Below, piece after piece: positions 51,001-61,091 of a stretch of DNA of 64,000 nt. The stretch lies in contig VZRR01010910.1 of the NCBI GenBank assembly GCA_013398015.1, positions 1 through 64,000 of the forward strand, written 5' to 3'. The notes under the pieces were generated by a model, which was not told the origin of the DNA, ran no database searches, and saw only the letters and a list, made by a program, of their open reading frames with translations. The stretch comes from Oreocharis arfaki. Its lineage: Eukaryota; Chordata; Aves; Passeriformes; Paramythiidae. Within the stretch, counting starts at the first letter, position 1; every line of letters begins with the position of its first letter. Position numbers and translations under genes: made by a program.

Positions 51001-54000
51001 CAAAGGCTCATGGCAATAGAAGACAGTTACTACATTCACTTAACTACAGAAAGTCTTCATACAGTCTGGCGTTTTACCCTGCAACTCTACTGAGAAGGGC
51101 AATATATTTCTGCAAACACAGGAAATAAGTCATACTTATGACAATTTAAAGTAACTTTGATCTCCCTTTTCCTTTGAGATTCACAGTTTTAGGGAAGGTT
51201 TTCATGGGCTCTGTATACCAGGAGCTGAGGCCACTTTATTTCTCAAATGAGATCTGTTATCACAGGCATTTCCAAGCAAGGCCAAGAAGCAGGACTGCTC
51301 TGCCACTGAAAAGCTGCAGGTGCCTAAAATTTCTGGAATTTAAAAACAGCATAATATACAGCTGGATCAGTAAGAAAAATCTTTGCTATTCAACTCGACA
51401 GCCAGTGCCTCTGGGGGCAGGTACGAAAATTTGGAGCAGCTTAGGAGTGGAGAGCAGCCAAACAGTTCCACTGTCATGTAACAGAGGCACAGCCAGAGAG
51501 ACAGAAATGTGTGGTCACTGTATGGAAACCAAACTGCAACAAAAGCAAGGGGATTTCCAAAGCCAAAGCAACGAAGAGATACATGATTGTAACTCCACAA
51601 GAGGGACAAACCTGAGGTCCTGCCTCAGGCGAGCTTTGAGTGGGAGTCTGCCTATATCTAGATGGAGTAAAACTGCCTACAGATTCGGCCCAGGGTAAGA
51701 TACCAACAGAGATGCTTGAACTGATTTGCTGAGGAAGGTAACGCTTGCTGATACCGCCACAGTCTCTCCATTCCAGTCATAACTTGACAATGTTTGGTGC
51801 TCGACTGCATTTGTTCAGTGAGGCAGCCCTGCACTTCCTACCCCGAGGCCGCAGGACACGCGAGCGAGTTTTTCAGATGAGCCCTGGCATCCACCTCTTT
51901 CACACACCACACGTTCACCATCTGCGTTCTCATCTTCGGCCTTGCTGCCGCCCCTCGCTCAGGCTGCTGGGAGGTTTAGAAAGGCAGATGTTTTCAGTCT
52001 CTGTGGGGTCTGGTTGCAGGGGCTTTGGAAGTTACAGTACCTTAGGCCAGTGTTGTCTGGGATTCAATATTGCATTAAGTGGTGACACATTGTGGGCGGG
52101 TGGGATCTATTATTGCATTATGGAGGCTGCTGCTTCCCTGAACAGGCTATGTTTTGTGTGTGAAGCGGGCCCACACCTGCTGGAGCTGGGACCTGGAAAT
52201 GCGGAGGACGGAAGGCATGAGTCTGTGGTTTCCTGCCGTGAGGGGCATGTGCCTGCGGTGGGGCATGCGCACGGGGCTGCTCTCCGCCGAACGGCTGCGC
52301 TGTATGAAAGTGCCACCAACGTGAGGGTAGTGTTCTGTCTCCAGGGTTGAGGAGGAGAAAACGGAGGACGCCAGTCTTCTCAGGGGGCTGTACCTCGGGA
52401 GGGAGTGCTGAGAAGGCCTGTCCTCCTCCAACTGAAAAAGACCAAGAAGAGTGGAGGAAAAGGTGTCAGGCAAAGACTTGACTCGCCCCTGGTTTGTGAT
52501 GCGCATGCTGCGGACATCTTCGCTGGCGGATGAAAAATGCTTCTGCTCTACACAGGGCCTTACTTACTGCTCTATGGCTATCAATTCCCAGGGATGCTAT
52601 GGGCACCATGGAAGCCTGCCATTACAGGGGGCCTGCCATGCTCTCCCCAGCTACATGTGGACCAGAGTGACACCAGCAGTGCCAGGCTCTGCTACTCTGT
52701 CCCCTCCTCTGGCTCTTCAGGCCACACGCCTCACCTCTCTGTTCCACTGGCAGTGCTCATCTCGGCATGTCACTAGGCTATTCATACATCTTGCACGTAG
52801 GCAACAGTCAAACTCTGAACACATTTGGAAACCACATTAATGACAAAAGGTGAAACACCTAGTGCTAAAATGATTATGTGTATTTAAAAGTGAAGGATTC
52901 TCAGGGGCTCTTTCAATGAGTCTTATTAAAACTCACTCCGGGGATTTGAAAAAGCAAGTCTGGGGGCTGTTAGTAGACTTTTCTTTTCTCACACTTACAC
53001 TGCTGGCCTCCTGATACAGTTTTCTATTGAGTACCTGCAGGGGGAGTGTTAATGCTTCCAGTTTTGGTAAGCAGTGGACAGACAGCAGCTGGAGAGGCAG
53101 GCAGAGTATAATTCTCCTTTCAGTGAGAAATTCAAAACACAGGGCCACAGGAGGACATAAGGAGAAGATGCACTCTTAGGTCCCTTTTCTGCTTCTGTGA
53201 TCCTGAGATAGCCAGGAAAGGGAGGAAGTACACCACTGAGGACAGTTTGTGTTGGGATGAGATCACAGTCCCTACCTTCCCTTTATGCTCTAATGGAAGA
53301 GAGAGGCATTACAGGAACGACTTCAGACCCTTCACCCTCAAAGTGCTAAGCCCTTCCTTCCCTTTCTGCCTCTTTTATGAAACTAGCACTTTCACAAGGG
53401 TCAGCAGTCTCGGTCTCCAGAACCAGACTTTATCTCTGGAATCACTTTTTTCCTTTCAAATGCATTCCCTTCCTTGTGTTGCATTTCTTTTCAGGAAGTC
53501 TCTGCAGGTGAAATGTGGAAAGGCAATACTGGATTTTCTTTAAGCCAAAACTGCTCTCCTTACCTTACTGGAGATGTTGCCCTTGCACTAGAAAAAGAGC
53601 TGAATGTCATCCAGTGTCATCTCTTTCCTGTCACCTTCAATATCTCTGCAGTGCTTTGAGGCAGATATCTTATCTTCAGAAGTGCCTGAGAGCTACTCAG
53701 TTCATGGTTGGCATTAAATGTGAAAAGCAATTATTCACAGCCCTAAATGTACTGCATGTCACTGCACAGATCAGAGTCTCAGATAATAATAATGTAATGC
53801 TGTCACACAGAGTACTTGAGGGAGACAAATAAAATCTAGACAGCAGCTCTAATTTCTCATAAAGACAACCATCTCTTCTTTGCATAGATAGTGTAGAAAT
53901 TCAGCCCTGGGTGTGCTATTTGCAAGCTGCACTACTAAGCATTCCTGGAATTTTTATTCCTAAATTTTGCTCCATATTTGGGTTCAGCATATTGTATGAC

Positions 54001-57000
54001 TTCGAAGGTATATATCATCCCAATATGGTAAAGACTTCTCAGATCTCAAAGAATCACTCCAGCTACCCAGAGAGACCTTCCCTAGAGCACAGGACCAAGG
54101 ACCTTGCCCAGGCCATGAAGAAGCAATTACAACACCCCATCTTTGGTATTGCTGCCTCCAGGATGAAGCTGAGCTTACAGACATGCCACCTTTTTTCACT
54201 GATGCTCTTCAGTCAATGCTGAAGGTGCTGCCTCCCATTATCCCTTCGCAGCAATCAGGCTGGACCGCCTACCATGAGGCCTATTCTGCTCTGGACACCT
54301 TGTATGTGAAGCCCCAGAAGAATGTGATGTTGATAGAACTCAATGTATTTTACAGATATAAAATGTAATTAGGAATGTCTACTGAGCTTAAGGTTTTGAT
54401 TGCTATTACCTGATATATATATATATCTAAAGAGCAGATGTGAACATTACTTCTACCTTCACCCTTTTGCTGACCCTCTGTTCCTAACACGTGGATGGAA
54501 AGGGACCCTGAATCTAAAGAGTGTAAGAGGCCAACTCTACATTCATCCCTCTCCACCAGCTCACAAGCTCCCCTTCTCACGTGGAGGGAAGACAGAGGAG
54601 CAGACTGTCAAAGAATCACATCATCTACCACAGGCATCAAACGCAGCCCAACGGGAATTACACGGAGTGAGAGGCAGTGAGTCTTCCCCTCCTCCGCCAA
54701 TGCCCATTTCTCATCACTGAGAAATGGTCCCTCAGGTCCCCACAGAGCAGCCCACAGATGATGCTGTAGAAGGGAAAGGAAACCAAGACACACAGCACCT
54801 TTTCCCCTGCCGCCCTCTAAGGCCCAAGACACGGACAATTTTAAGCAAGTCCACTTGTGGCATTCTCCTGGCTGTGGGAGAAAAGAGGCCGAAGATAGCA
54901 TCAAGCAAGATGACTATGGAGAGTAAATCTAACTACACAGCTGAGTTGTTGAGGAAAAATATACTAGTGCCTCTTCACATTGGGACCTTTTCTAACAGAT
55001 TAACTCTTGACTGTAAGAGACAGCCTAAGCAAAATGAAAAGGCTCTCTAAACGCTGCAAAATATATTCAAGGATAGGTAAAGCAGAGTTAATATCATCCC
55101 ACTTTTATTTTTCACTTCTCTTGTGGTTTTTCAGATGTAACATCATTTGGACAGGCATGTTTCAGGCAGGGAAATCCCCAAACATTTTGTACAATGCCAA
55201 CTGCACTACCAGCAGGGGAGATGGAGAGTCAAGAAATACCTATGAGCACAAACCTACAGTCAGAAATAATTTCTAAAACTCACACATGTATGAACACTTG
55301 TAATTCCTGTCAGAGCAGAAGGCAGCAGTAAGTTGCCATCTCTGCCAATTATCAGGGAATTTATTCAGCATACCTAAGAACTTGACAGATTTTAAAATTA
55401 TATTGTGATGTATGGATTTAAATTATTTTCAACAATAACAGCAACCCTGTGTCAGGATTAATACATAAACAGAAGCACAGGTTCAATCTTTTCTTCCAGT
55501 CATTCGTTATCTATTTCTATAGCTTTATCTCCACACTAGTGCATAAAAAAAAGCTGAATCTTATTAGGACATCCCTGAAATGCACACATTAAAGTAAACC
55601 CTTAGAGCTCTGTTAAGCAGATGTATTGAGTGGTGCATAGAGAGAAGGGCTTGAACAGGACATAGTTCCTGTTCTCCCTTTATACCAGGTCTTCTCATGA
55701 GATCTGTGCTGCACTGCAGCCATTTTCTTGTCATCTGAAACTGGGAGATACTTAATATGTGAGAATATTTGGGTCAGAAACTCCCCCAGGCTATTCAGAG
55801 CCTCCTCTGTACTCGACTTTCCTCACAGCAGCATCTGATCGTTCTGTGCTCCCTCTTACACCCACAGAGTTTTAACGAGGACAGCACCATCTCTCACATT
55901 TGAGCTACAATATCTGTCTTCTAAAAGACTGACGTATTTGAAGAATCATCTGAGTTCTAAATGAGGATAACTCGGGGAACAAAAGGCTGGTCAGCCAGGA
56001 AAGAACGTAGAGCAAATCCTCCTGGAAGAAGCCATTTCCAAACATATGAAGGAGAAGAAGGTGCAGTCAACATGGATGTATGAAGGGGAAATCATGCCTG
56101 ATGAACCTGAGAGCTTTCTGTGCTGAGAGGACTGGGTGGGAGGTTGTTGATCTTCACTTTACCAAGGTTTCTGACACTGTCTCCCACAACACCTTTATAG
56201 ACAAAACAATGAAATATGGGCTAGATAAGTAGATAGTGAATTGGACTGAAAACTGGGTGGGCTCCTGGTCATAAAGTATCATGTTCGGAGAAAAAAAGTC
56301 CAGTCATTAATGGCGTAGCCAGGGGCTGATAATGCAGCCACTACTATTTAACAACTTAATTAGTGATCTGGATGATGGGACAGAGTGTACCTTCAGCAGA
56401 TTCCCAGATGACACAATACTGGGAGGGGTGGCTGACACACCAGCAGGTTGTGCTGACATTCAGAGGTGCCTGGACAGGTTGGTGAAATGGGAAAAAAGGA
56501 ATTTCACTAAGTTCAATAAAGGGAAGTGTAAAGTCCTGCACATGGAGAGGAACAGAACACGCTGGAGGCCACCCGTTTTGGTGGCAGTTTGACAGGGAAG
56601 TACCTGGAGGTCCTGGTAGACTCTAAGCTGAAAACAAGCCAGTAAGGTGCCTTTGTGGCAAAAAGGGCCAACAGCCCCTCAGGATGCATCAGGAGTGCAG
56701 CCAGCAGGCTGAGGGAGATGTGTTTCCCCTCTGCTCAGCACTGGTGAGTCATACCTGGAGTGCTGTGCTCCAGTTCTGAGCTGCCCAGCACAAGAGAGAC
56801 ATGGACACACTGGAGATAGTCCAGCAAAGGGTCACAAAAATGATGAAGGGACTGGAAAACCTTTCATCTGAGGAGAGGCTGAGAGACCTGGGACTGTTTA
56901 GTCTGGAGAAGAGAAGGCTCAGGGAGATTCTTACAAACATTTATAAATACCTGATGGGGAGATGGATCCAGACTCTTCTTAGTGATGTCCAGTGAACGTA

Positions 57001-60000
57001 AAAGAAGAAACGGACAGAAATTGAAATACAGGAAATATCATTTAACTGTAATAAAAAGATTTTTTTACCACAACAGTGATTGAACACTGGAACAGGTTGC
57101 CCAGAGAGGTTGTGGAGTCTCCATCCTCAGAGATATTTTGATTGGACACTGTCCTGAGCAACCTGCTCTAGGTGATCCATCTTGGAGCAGAGGGTAGAAC
57201 TAGATGATCTCTAGAGGTCCCTTCCAACCTCAGGCGTGCTGTGATTCTATGACAATCCAGAAGTCACTGTCTTTCTGCCAGTTACAAGTGATGGCTCATA
57301 GACTGGAGCCAGGGGATGGAGAAACAGAAGGAAGCATTAGAGCAGGGATTCCCCACTTGCTTTCAGTGAGTACTCCACTGACACCAAGGGATGATCACCA
57401 GTTTTTGGGACACCAGAATGAGGTCACAAATGGGTACAACAAAGCCTATGACTTCAGTCATGGTAGTTCAGCATTGAGTGAATTTTTTACCTATTTTATA
57501 GGCTCAGCTCATATTTAAAGATTAGGAAGATTTACTCACCTACACACACACACACACACATCTTAATCACAGTTTTAATCAAACCCAGAGAAGCACAAGC
57601 ATGAGCTACAGGAAACATATGCCATTGCTAATGAGGCCTTCAGTATTTTCACTAGTTAAGTCTTTGGTCAACTTATTAGTGTCCCAGCCATCTGTCCCTC
57701 CATATTTGCTGTACCTAAGGAAAACAGGTTTCTACTTTCCTTTAGGCACCAAGTCCCTTTGAGAGTTAATAGCTGTTTTTGTGACAGTAAATGGAAAAAT
57801 ATGAGTGTCCTGCACAACTGCAGTGGTAACTGAAGGATCTAGACATCAAAGGAAGAATAACTAAATCCCAGTCAGCCAAAGAAGTCCAGTGTTGGTCTGT
57901 ATGTACAAAGGTAGGCTACAGACTTAATAGAGGGTATTTTAGAACACAGGAACAAAAAAAATGCAGTTTGCTGGAGAACAAAGGCTGCTTAATATACTAG
58001 CAGTAATCACCCCCAATCCCATCCATTTCTCTTTTTTGCCTGCTCTTTAAATATCACGGTGCAGTGATATTAAGTCTTTGTGCTGCACCATATCCAACTC
58101 CCCCAGTCATTTCACTTAGTGGTGTATGTGCCCTGGCCAAGAAGACCTCTCCAGCCTTCTTTAGCCACACTAAATATGTCAGTGAAGTGTCCCTGCTGTT
58201 GCTTACAGCTGGTTCTTATCAGCTGGCTCTTACCATGTTCCTTGCATCTTGCAGATCTTGCCCTAACCAACCCCAAAAGTGTTCAGACACAGCAAATTCA
58301 GACACAGACCCTTCCAACTCCGCCAATCTTGCCTTACGCAATTTCCAGATAGTTGTGGCATTCAACAAATTGGCCTTATACAGCAAACACCTCCACCTAG
58401 GAACCTTGCAGTCTCTAAGGGAAGCATGTGCTGCTTCTGTTCTGTGCTCAGCAGGACAGTCCCACTCGTGCCTGCTGTCAGTATTTCTATCCTTCCTGTA
58501 AACGCTGCAGCCTCATACACCTTAGCAAGGAACACCTTGCCTGGTGATTTGCAAAGATTTGCTTTGATTCCTTTTACAGAGATTCTTGTCTCATTCATGG
58601 TTTTCTTCTTGTACCTCTCAGGGATCCAGAGAAGAGAAGAACCCAGGCAAGACCTGAACAGAAGGATGTTCTTTTAATGTGCTCCAGTCCTGTGAACACT
58701 TCCTTAGAGAATAAGCTCAAGAGGGAAGCGGAAAGGAAATTACCATCTTCCAGACAGGAACAAGCAGACTGCACAAATGTCTGTCATAGGACGGTATCGC
58801 TGTGTACATGACCCAAAACTTGCCTGCTCTTTGCTGTACTTTTGGGTCCCATGTGCATGAGAGATCTTCATCAACATATAAATACAAAAAACTCTTAGGG
58901 GAGCAATTTGATTGCACTGAACACTCTGGGACAGCCTTCTGAGAAATGAAGATTAGATATGACAGGAACTCTGAGCCTAGTGTATCACATTTTTCCAGGC
59001 AATCTAATAAATTACCTCCCACTAAAAACTGAACTGCTTTATAACATCAGAGGACAACAGAAAAAAAGCAAAACTGAAAGAAAAAAAGCCCTCTACAACT
59101 ATATGGAAAAAACACAATAGGTAAAGAACATTTCTGTGAGTAAATACATGGTAACAGCAATGCCTCTCATTGAAGTAAGCTTGATGAGATGTATGTGCTG
59201 GCTACTCTAAGCTTTTTATTAGGTATTTAGAAGAAACATTAATTTCAGGGAGTTATTTTATGATTTGCATTGCTGTGGGCCTGTGCAGTGCTGATGTGTG
59301 ATTAGATCAGAGGGCATTCTCTTGCCATACACTGCTGTTGCTGCTGAGAAGCTATGTGGAGAAGATTTACTAGCAACACCTCCATACAACTAGGCAGTTA
59401 TTAACAAAACTCTGTGGGAGAGCGTAAGATGAGTGACTAGAGATACCCAGAATCACAGCTGTGCTCTCCCCTTGTCCCTGTACCAAAATGGCTGAAAGAT
59501 CTTCATAACAGTGTGTCCTCAGAAGGACGTCACTGGCTATTGGGAGCACTTCTAAAGTGTTCACAATATTTGCCAGCACTGTCAGAAGAGTTTTACAAGA
59601 GCATCCATGCTTGGAATCAAAGACTTCTCCAGCACAGCTGAGGTTTCCTAAGATGATGCTATGCTAGGCAACAAGGTACAGACCCAGGGATCTTACCTGT
59701 CTCTGAGGACCAGTAGGTTCAGATTCTCGTCTCCTTTGTCGGAGAGCTGGTGCTGAATGTAAGGGGGAATGGGCTGGACTTCCTGTCTGCTGTTCATGTC
59801 TACTGTCAGACACTGTTTGAGAAGGTCCTTCATGTCTATGGGAACTGTCCTCCTCAGTCACAGGCAGCATACCCCGACTTCGCCCATCATGAGTCTTCGG
59901 CCTGACTGCAGCATCTGCCCCCAGGCGCCTTCTCTCTTCCCCATCTTCAATAGGCCTTAGTTCCTCAGGCTCCTCATCCGTGGTTCCAGAGGTGCTTGGC

Positions 60001-61091
60001 TCAGCACCGGGGTGGAAGTCCTTCAGCTCTGTCTCCTTATCAATGATAACCCACTCCTTGCTGTCAAAGTCCTCCTCCTCTGCGAGCGGCACTGAGCGGA
60101 AAGCGTTGCTGAGGGCTTCGTGTTCCACGGACGCGGACACGTCCATCCTGCCGCTCGCCTGCCGGTCAGCCTGGCCGGTTTCGATGGACAGCATCTGGGC
60201 TGGCTGCGAGGAGCACACGAGCCGCGATGGAGAGCCAGGGATATCCATTCGAGACCTAGAGACACAACAAGAAGCCATTAAAAACACATCAGGTTTGTGG
60301 TTAAGGACAGGGATCGTAAGAGAAAGCCTGTATAGTCCTTCTCACTCATTTCTTGGTACACTTCAGAAAGACAAGCTTAAACAAAAATATTTCTTTAGAA
60401 CCTACAATGGCATGAAGAAGTGCTTCAGTATGATAGCCAATCCATCATCTCTCTCCTCTGTAGACAGGATGATAACCATTTTCCCCCAACAACACCTTTC
60501 CCCTTTGTTAAGTTCTACTGGCTTGTGAAAAAAAAAACCCCACCCAAACCATGTTCTGATCAATGTTTCTCATTTGGCCTGCAGTTGCTGCTTGCTTTGC
60601 TTCTCTGCCTGTCTCAGAGGCCAGCAGCTTGCTGCACAAAGCCAGAGCATCTGCTGCCCAGATTTTAGGACAACTGCAGTTGTTTTCAACAAGGATCATC
60701 CAGAAGCCTTGCAGACTCTTCTGGGGAAAGACCTCCATGTGTGAGACATCAAAATTTTTGATAATGAAAAGGGGAAGTAGAGAAGGAGGTGAACCAAAGG
60801 TCAATGTAGATAAAATCGTGAGCCTTGGCCCCTGATCTATTGCTTAGGTTGGTCTCAATAGTCAGTCCTCAAGATTCTGCTAAAAGCAGCATGAGGCTAG
60901 AGACAGTGAACAAACCTTCTTTCATGTGGATCTGCTTTTCCATCAGCCGTGGAAAGCCGCTCTGACTCGGGGCTGTTGACGCGGCGGTAGCGGAGGGAGC
61001 GCACTTGTGCGGTCGGGGACTCCGGAGGCACTCGGACAGGGGAACTGGGGCACACCCCGTTTCTCTGCTCCTCTTCCACCATGCACTGAGT
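29609..61091 (-). CDS. TTBK1: TTBK1 (tau-tubulin kinase 1), 3' part, four exons; 5' end outside the window
   Basis: TTBK1 is a brain-enriched casein-kinase-1-group Ser/Thr kinase that phosphorylates tau and tubulin. The window holds only the regulatory region after the kinase domain: exons of 176, 559, 1601 and 427 bases that join in frame to 920 codons plus stop. Human TTBK1 is about 1321 residues, so roughly 400 residues including the catalytic domain are missing to the right. Close matches to the human protein as I recall it include NGVCPSSPVR, RRVNSPESERLSTADG, DFDSKEWVIIDKETELKDF, TSGTTDEEPEELRP, NGLPKAVPLSLPYQDF, the acidic Glu tract, STLLADDQKGSKGRA, VERTFVHIAEKTHLNVMSS and the Ser/Pro/Arg-rich end. 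Two SxIP motifs (SRIP) lie in the tail. The order TTBK1 then SLC22A7 on one strand matches human. The 27 kb intron 59696-32367 contains a possible alternative last exon. Confidence 0.93.
30036..30765 (-). other. TTBK1 last intron
   Basis: A 730-base intron with a GTAAGG donor and a CCCCTGCAG acceptor. Nothing else is recognised in it. Confidence 0.75.
30766..32366 (-). CDS. TTBK1: TTBK1 large penultimate exon (acidic tract, SxIP motifs)
   Basis: The 1601-base exon begins AYMLKSFEMNGLPKAVPLSL after TTGTCTTCTTGCAG and ends at the GTAAGG donor at 30760-30765 with a split Arg codon. It contains an acidic run of Glu/Asp with interspersed Tyr, Gln and Gly, encoded by the GAG/GAA-rich stretch at about 32080-32170. 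DVSEPGTLSSVLKSEPKPP and EKTHLNVMSS follow. RSRIPILFSEEDTGS is at about 31190-31216 and TRSRIPRPIV at about 30870-30899; both contain SRIP. It is a close match to human TTBK1 from memory. Confidence 0.93.
32367..35189 (-). other. Start of the 27 kb TTBK1 intron as read from the left; no gene seen
   Basis: AT-rich intronic sequence with only short chance frames and no recognised repeat. Confidence 0.55.
35190..35590 (-). mobile_element. CR1 LINE fragment, minus orientation
   Basis: Contains the diverged reverse complement of the CR1 3' region: 'ggccatgtccagctgagttt', 'tatctccaaggatggaaatc', 'ccacaacctcttcagg', then 'gcagaacaaacccagctgac'. It abuts the retroviral remnant to its right. Boundaries are approximate. 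Confidence 0.75.
36292..36370 (+). pseudogene. Retroviral reverse transcriptase fragment
   Basis: One plus frame reads W-M-A-A-L-D-V-K-D followed by a Phe- and Ile-rich stretch. This is the conserved RT segment carrying the first catalytic Asp (LDxKDAFF-type). The flanking frame has stops, and the second catalytic motif (YxDD) was not found downstream. Confidence 0.5.
38346..38760 (+). pseudogene. Retroviral envelope transmembrane-subunit fragment
   Basis: An open stretch from 38346 has a heptad-like region with NLT and NAT sequons leading to LQNRLKLD, the conserved core before the disulphide loop of many retroviral transmembrane subunits. A frameshift near 38482-38515 and later stops break the frame. 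A hydrophobic membrane-anchor-like segment follows around 38690-38750. Non-functional. Confidence 0.6.
38855..39180 (+). repeat. Probable 3' LTR of the endogenous retrovirus
   Basis: A roughly 326-base block starting TGTGGA and ending GCAACA, downstream of the envelope remnant and a purine tract. Inside are three CCAAT boxes (39006, 39038, 39058), a TATATAAG box at 39071 and an AATAAA at 39094, in the order of an LTR promoter followed by polyadenylation signal. The ends are approximate. Confidence 0.6.
39289..40215 (+). mobile_element. Second LTR-like block, family uncertain
   Basis: Starts TGTTATGGCTG and may end at CTGTCA. It includes internal near-repeats of 'tttgtgaatctgtg' (around 39985-40075) and a composition unlike the surrounding intron, reminiscent of an avian ERVL-type LTR. 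No clear target-site duplication was seen. It may instead be several unrelated repeat pieces. Confidence 0.3.
41190..41232. repeat. Poly-T / TTTG low-complexity tract
   Basis: T runs with three TTTG units and a final 13-T stretch on the plus strand (A-rich on the minus strand). It could be the A-tail of a minus-strand retroelement, but no element or retrocopy is recognised to its right. Confidence 0.75.
48361..48760. other. Very AT-rich block, candidate conserved noncoding element
   Basis: Dense in AATTA, TAAT and ATAAAT words (for example 'ataaattaaacacaataaat') without being a simple repeat. Such composition is typical of homeodomain-bound noncoding elements but also of plain AT-rich intron. 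Confidence 0.2.
51235..51240 (-). terminator. Candidate polyadenylation signal for the short TTBK1 isoform
   Basis: TTTATT on the plus strand, AATAAA on the minus, about 0.9 kb after the stop of the candidate alternative exon. It is a single hexamer in AT-rich sequence, so a chance match is quite possible. Confidence 0.25.
52147..52431 (-). CDS. TTBK1: Candidate alternative last exon of TTBK1
   Basis: On the minus strand a strong acceptor (ACTCTTCTTGGTCTTTTTCAG) is followed by 94 codons and TAG at 52147-52149. The exon starts in phase 0, exactly as left by the upstream exon ending ...GPQRQ at 59697, so the join keeps frame. The translation starts LEEDRPSQHSLPRYSPLRRL and includes FSSSTLETEHYPH, QRSRSAESSPVR and SRSQLQQVWARFTHKT. 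It is Ser/Arg-rich like TTBK1 and protein-like throughout, unlike the surrounding intron, and sits in a local CpG-rich patch. An AATAAA on the minus strand lies at 51235-51240. I have an unverified impression of a similar segment in mammalian TTBK1. A cassette use is also possible, with donor GTGTGG at 52171-52176 leaving a 255-base in-frame exon. The opposite-strand frame at 51745-52350 is treated as its shadow. Confidence 0.62.
   Translation of the reverse strand: MEEDRPSQHSLPRYSPLRRLASSVFSSSTLETEHYPHVGGTFIQRSRSAESSPVRMPHRRHMPLTAGNHRLMPSVLRISRSQLQQVWARFTHKT
54412..54426. repeat. (AT)n microsatellite
   Basis: About seven AT units in a row. Confidence 0.85.
56020..57252 (+). mobile_element. 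CR1 LINE 3' fragment, plus orientation
   Basis: A 5'-truncated CR1 retrotransposon of about 1.2 kb. At 56332-56592 one frame encodes the end of the reverse transcriptase: NNLISDLDDGTECTFSRF, then DDTILGGVADTPAGCADIQ and FNKGKCKVLHM. The Ala before the catalytic DD has become Pro (FPDD). Later the typical CR1 3' region appears ('ggagatagtccagcaaaggg', 'ctttcatctgaggagaggct') and it ends 'gtgattctatgacaat'. Stops show it is inactive. The left edge is approximate. Confidence 0.9.
57542..57560. repeat. (CA)n microsatellite
   Basis: Nine to ten uninterrupted AC units. Confidence 0.9.
59697..60255 (-). CDS. TTBK1: TTBK1 exon with the SKEWVIIDKE segment
   Basis: The 559-base exon follows CTTGTTGTGTCTCTAG. 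With the split Arg codon it reads RSRMDIPGSPSRLVCSSQP, then ASGRMDVSASVEHEALSNAF, DFDSKEWVIIDKETELKDF, and ends RRRESEPTGPQRQ at a GTAAGA donor (59691-59696). The DSKEWVI(I/V)DKE segment is shared with TTBK2. The phase-0 end is compatible with both the exon at 32366 and the candidate exon at 52431. Confidence 0.93.
60916..61091 (-). CDS. TTBK1: TTBK1 exon, first within the window
   Basis: The 176-base exon follows GTTTATCCCCTCCAG and reads TQCMVEEEQRNGVCPSSPVR, then PTAQVRSLRYRRVNSPESER and LSTADGKADPHER, ending at a GTTTGT donor. The phrase RRVNSPESERLSTADG is diagnostic for TTBK1 in my recollection. No earlier exon is visible between here and the right edge. Confidence 0.9.

Larger units (their letters stand above)
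40216..52146 (-). other. Middle of the 27 kb TTBK1 intron; no gene seen
   Basis: About 12 kb of AT-rich intron. Open frames up to about 200 codons occur but lack recognisable domains. It includes a poly-T tract and a strongly AT-rich block, listed separately. Confidence 0.5.
52432..59696 (-). other. TTBK1 intron between the 59.7 kb exon and the candidate alternative exon
   Basis: About 7 kb with an AT microsatellite, a CR1 element and a CA repeat, listed separately. The first 111 bases (52432-52542) stay open in the frame of the candidate exon and could be an extension of it. Otherwise no coding is supported; a 145-codon plus-strand frame at 58064-58501 has no recognised homology. Confidence 0.55.

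Noticed and set aside
51745..52350. 201-codon plus-strand open frame
   Set aside because: It lies largely opposite the candidate TTBK1 exon, has no recognisable domain, and is best explained as the shadow of CpG-rich coding on the other strand.
58064..58677. Two plus-strand frames of 130-145 codons
   Set aside because: Ser/Leu/Cys-rich translations without recognisable domain or splice context; no support beyond being open.
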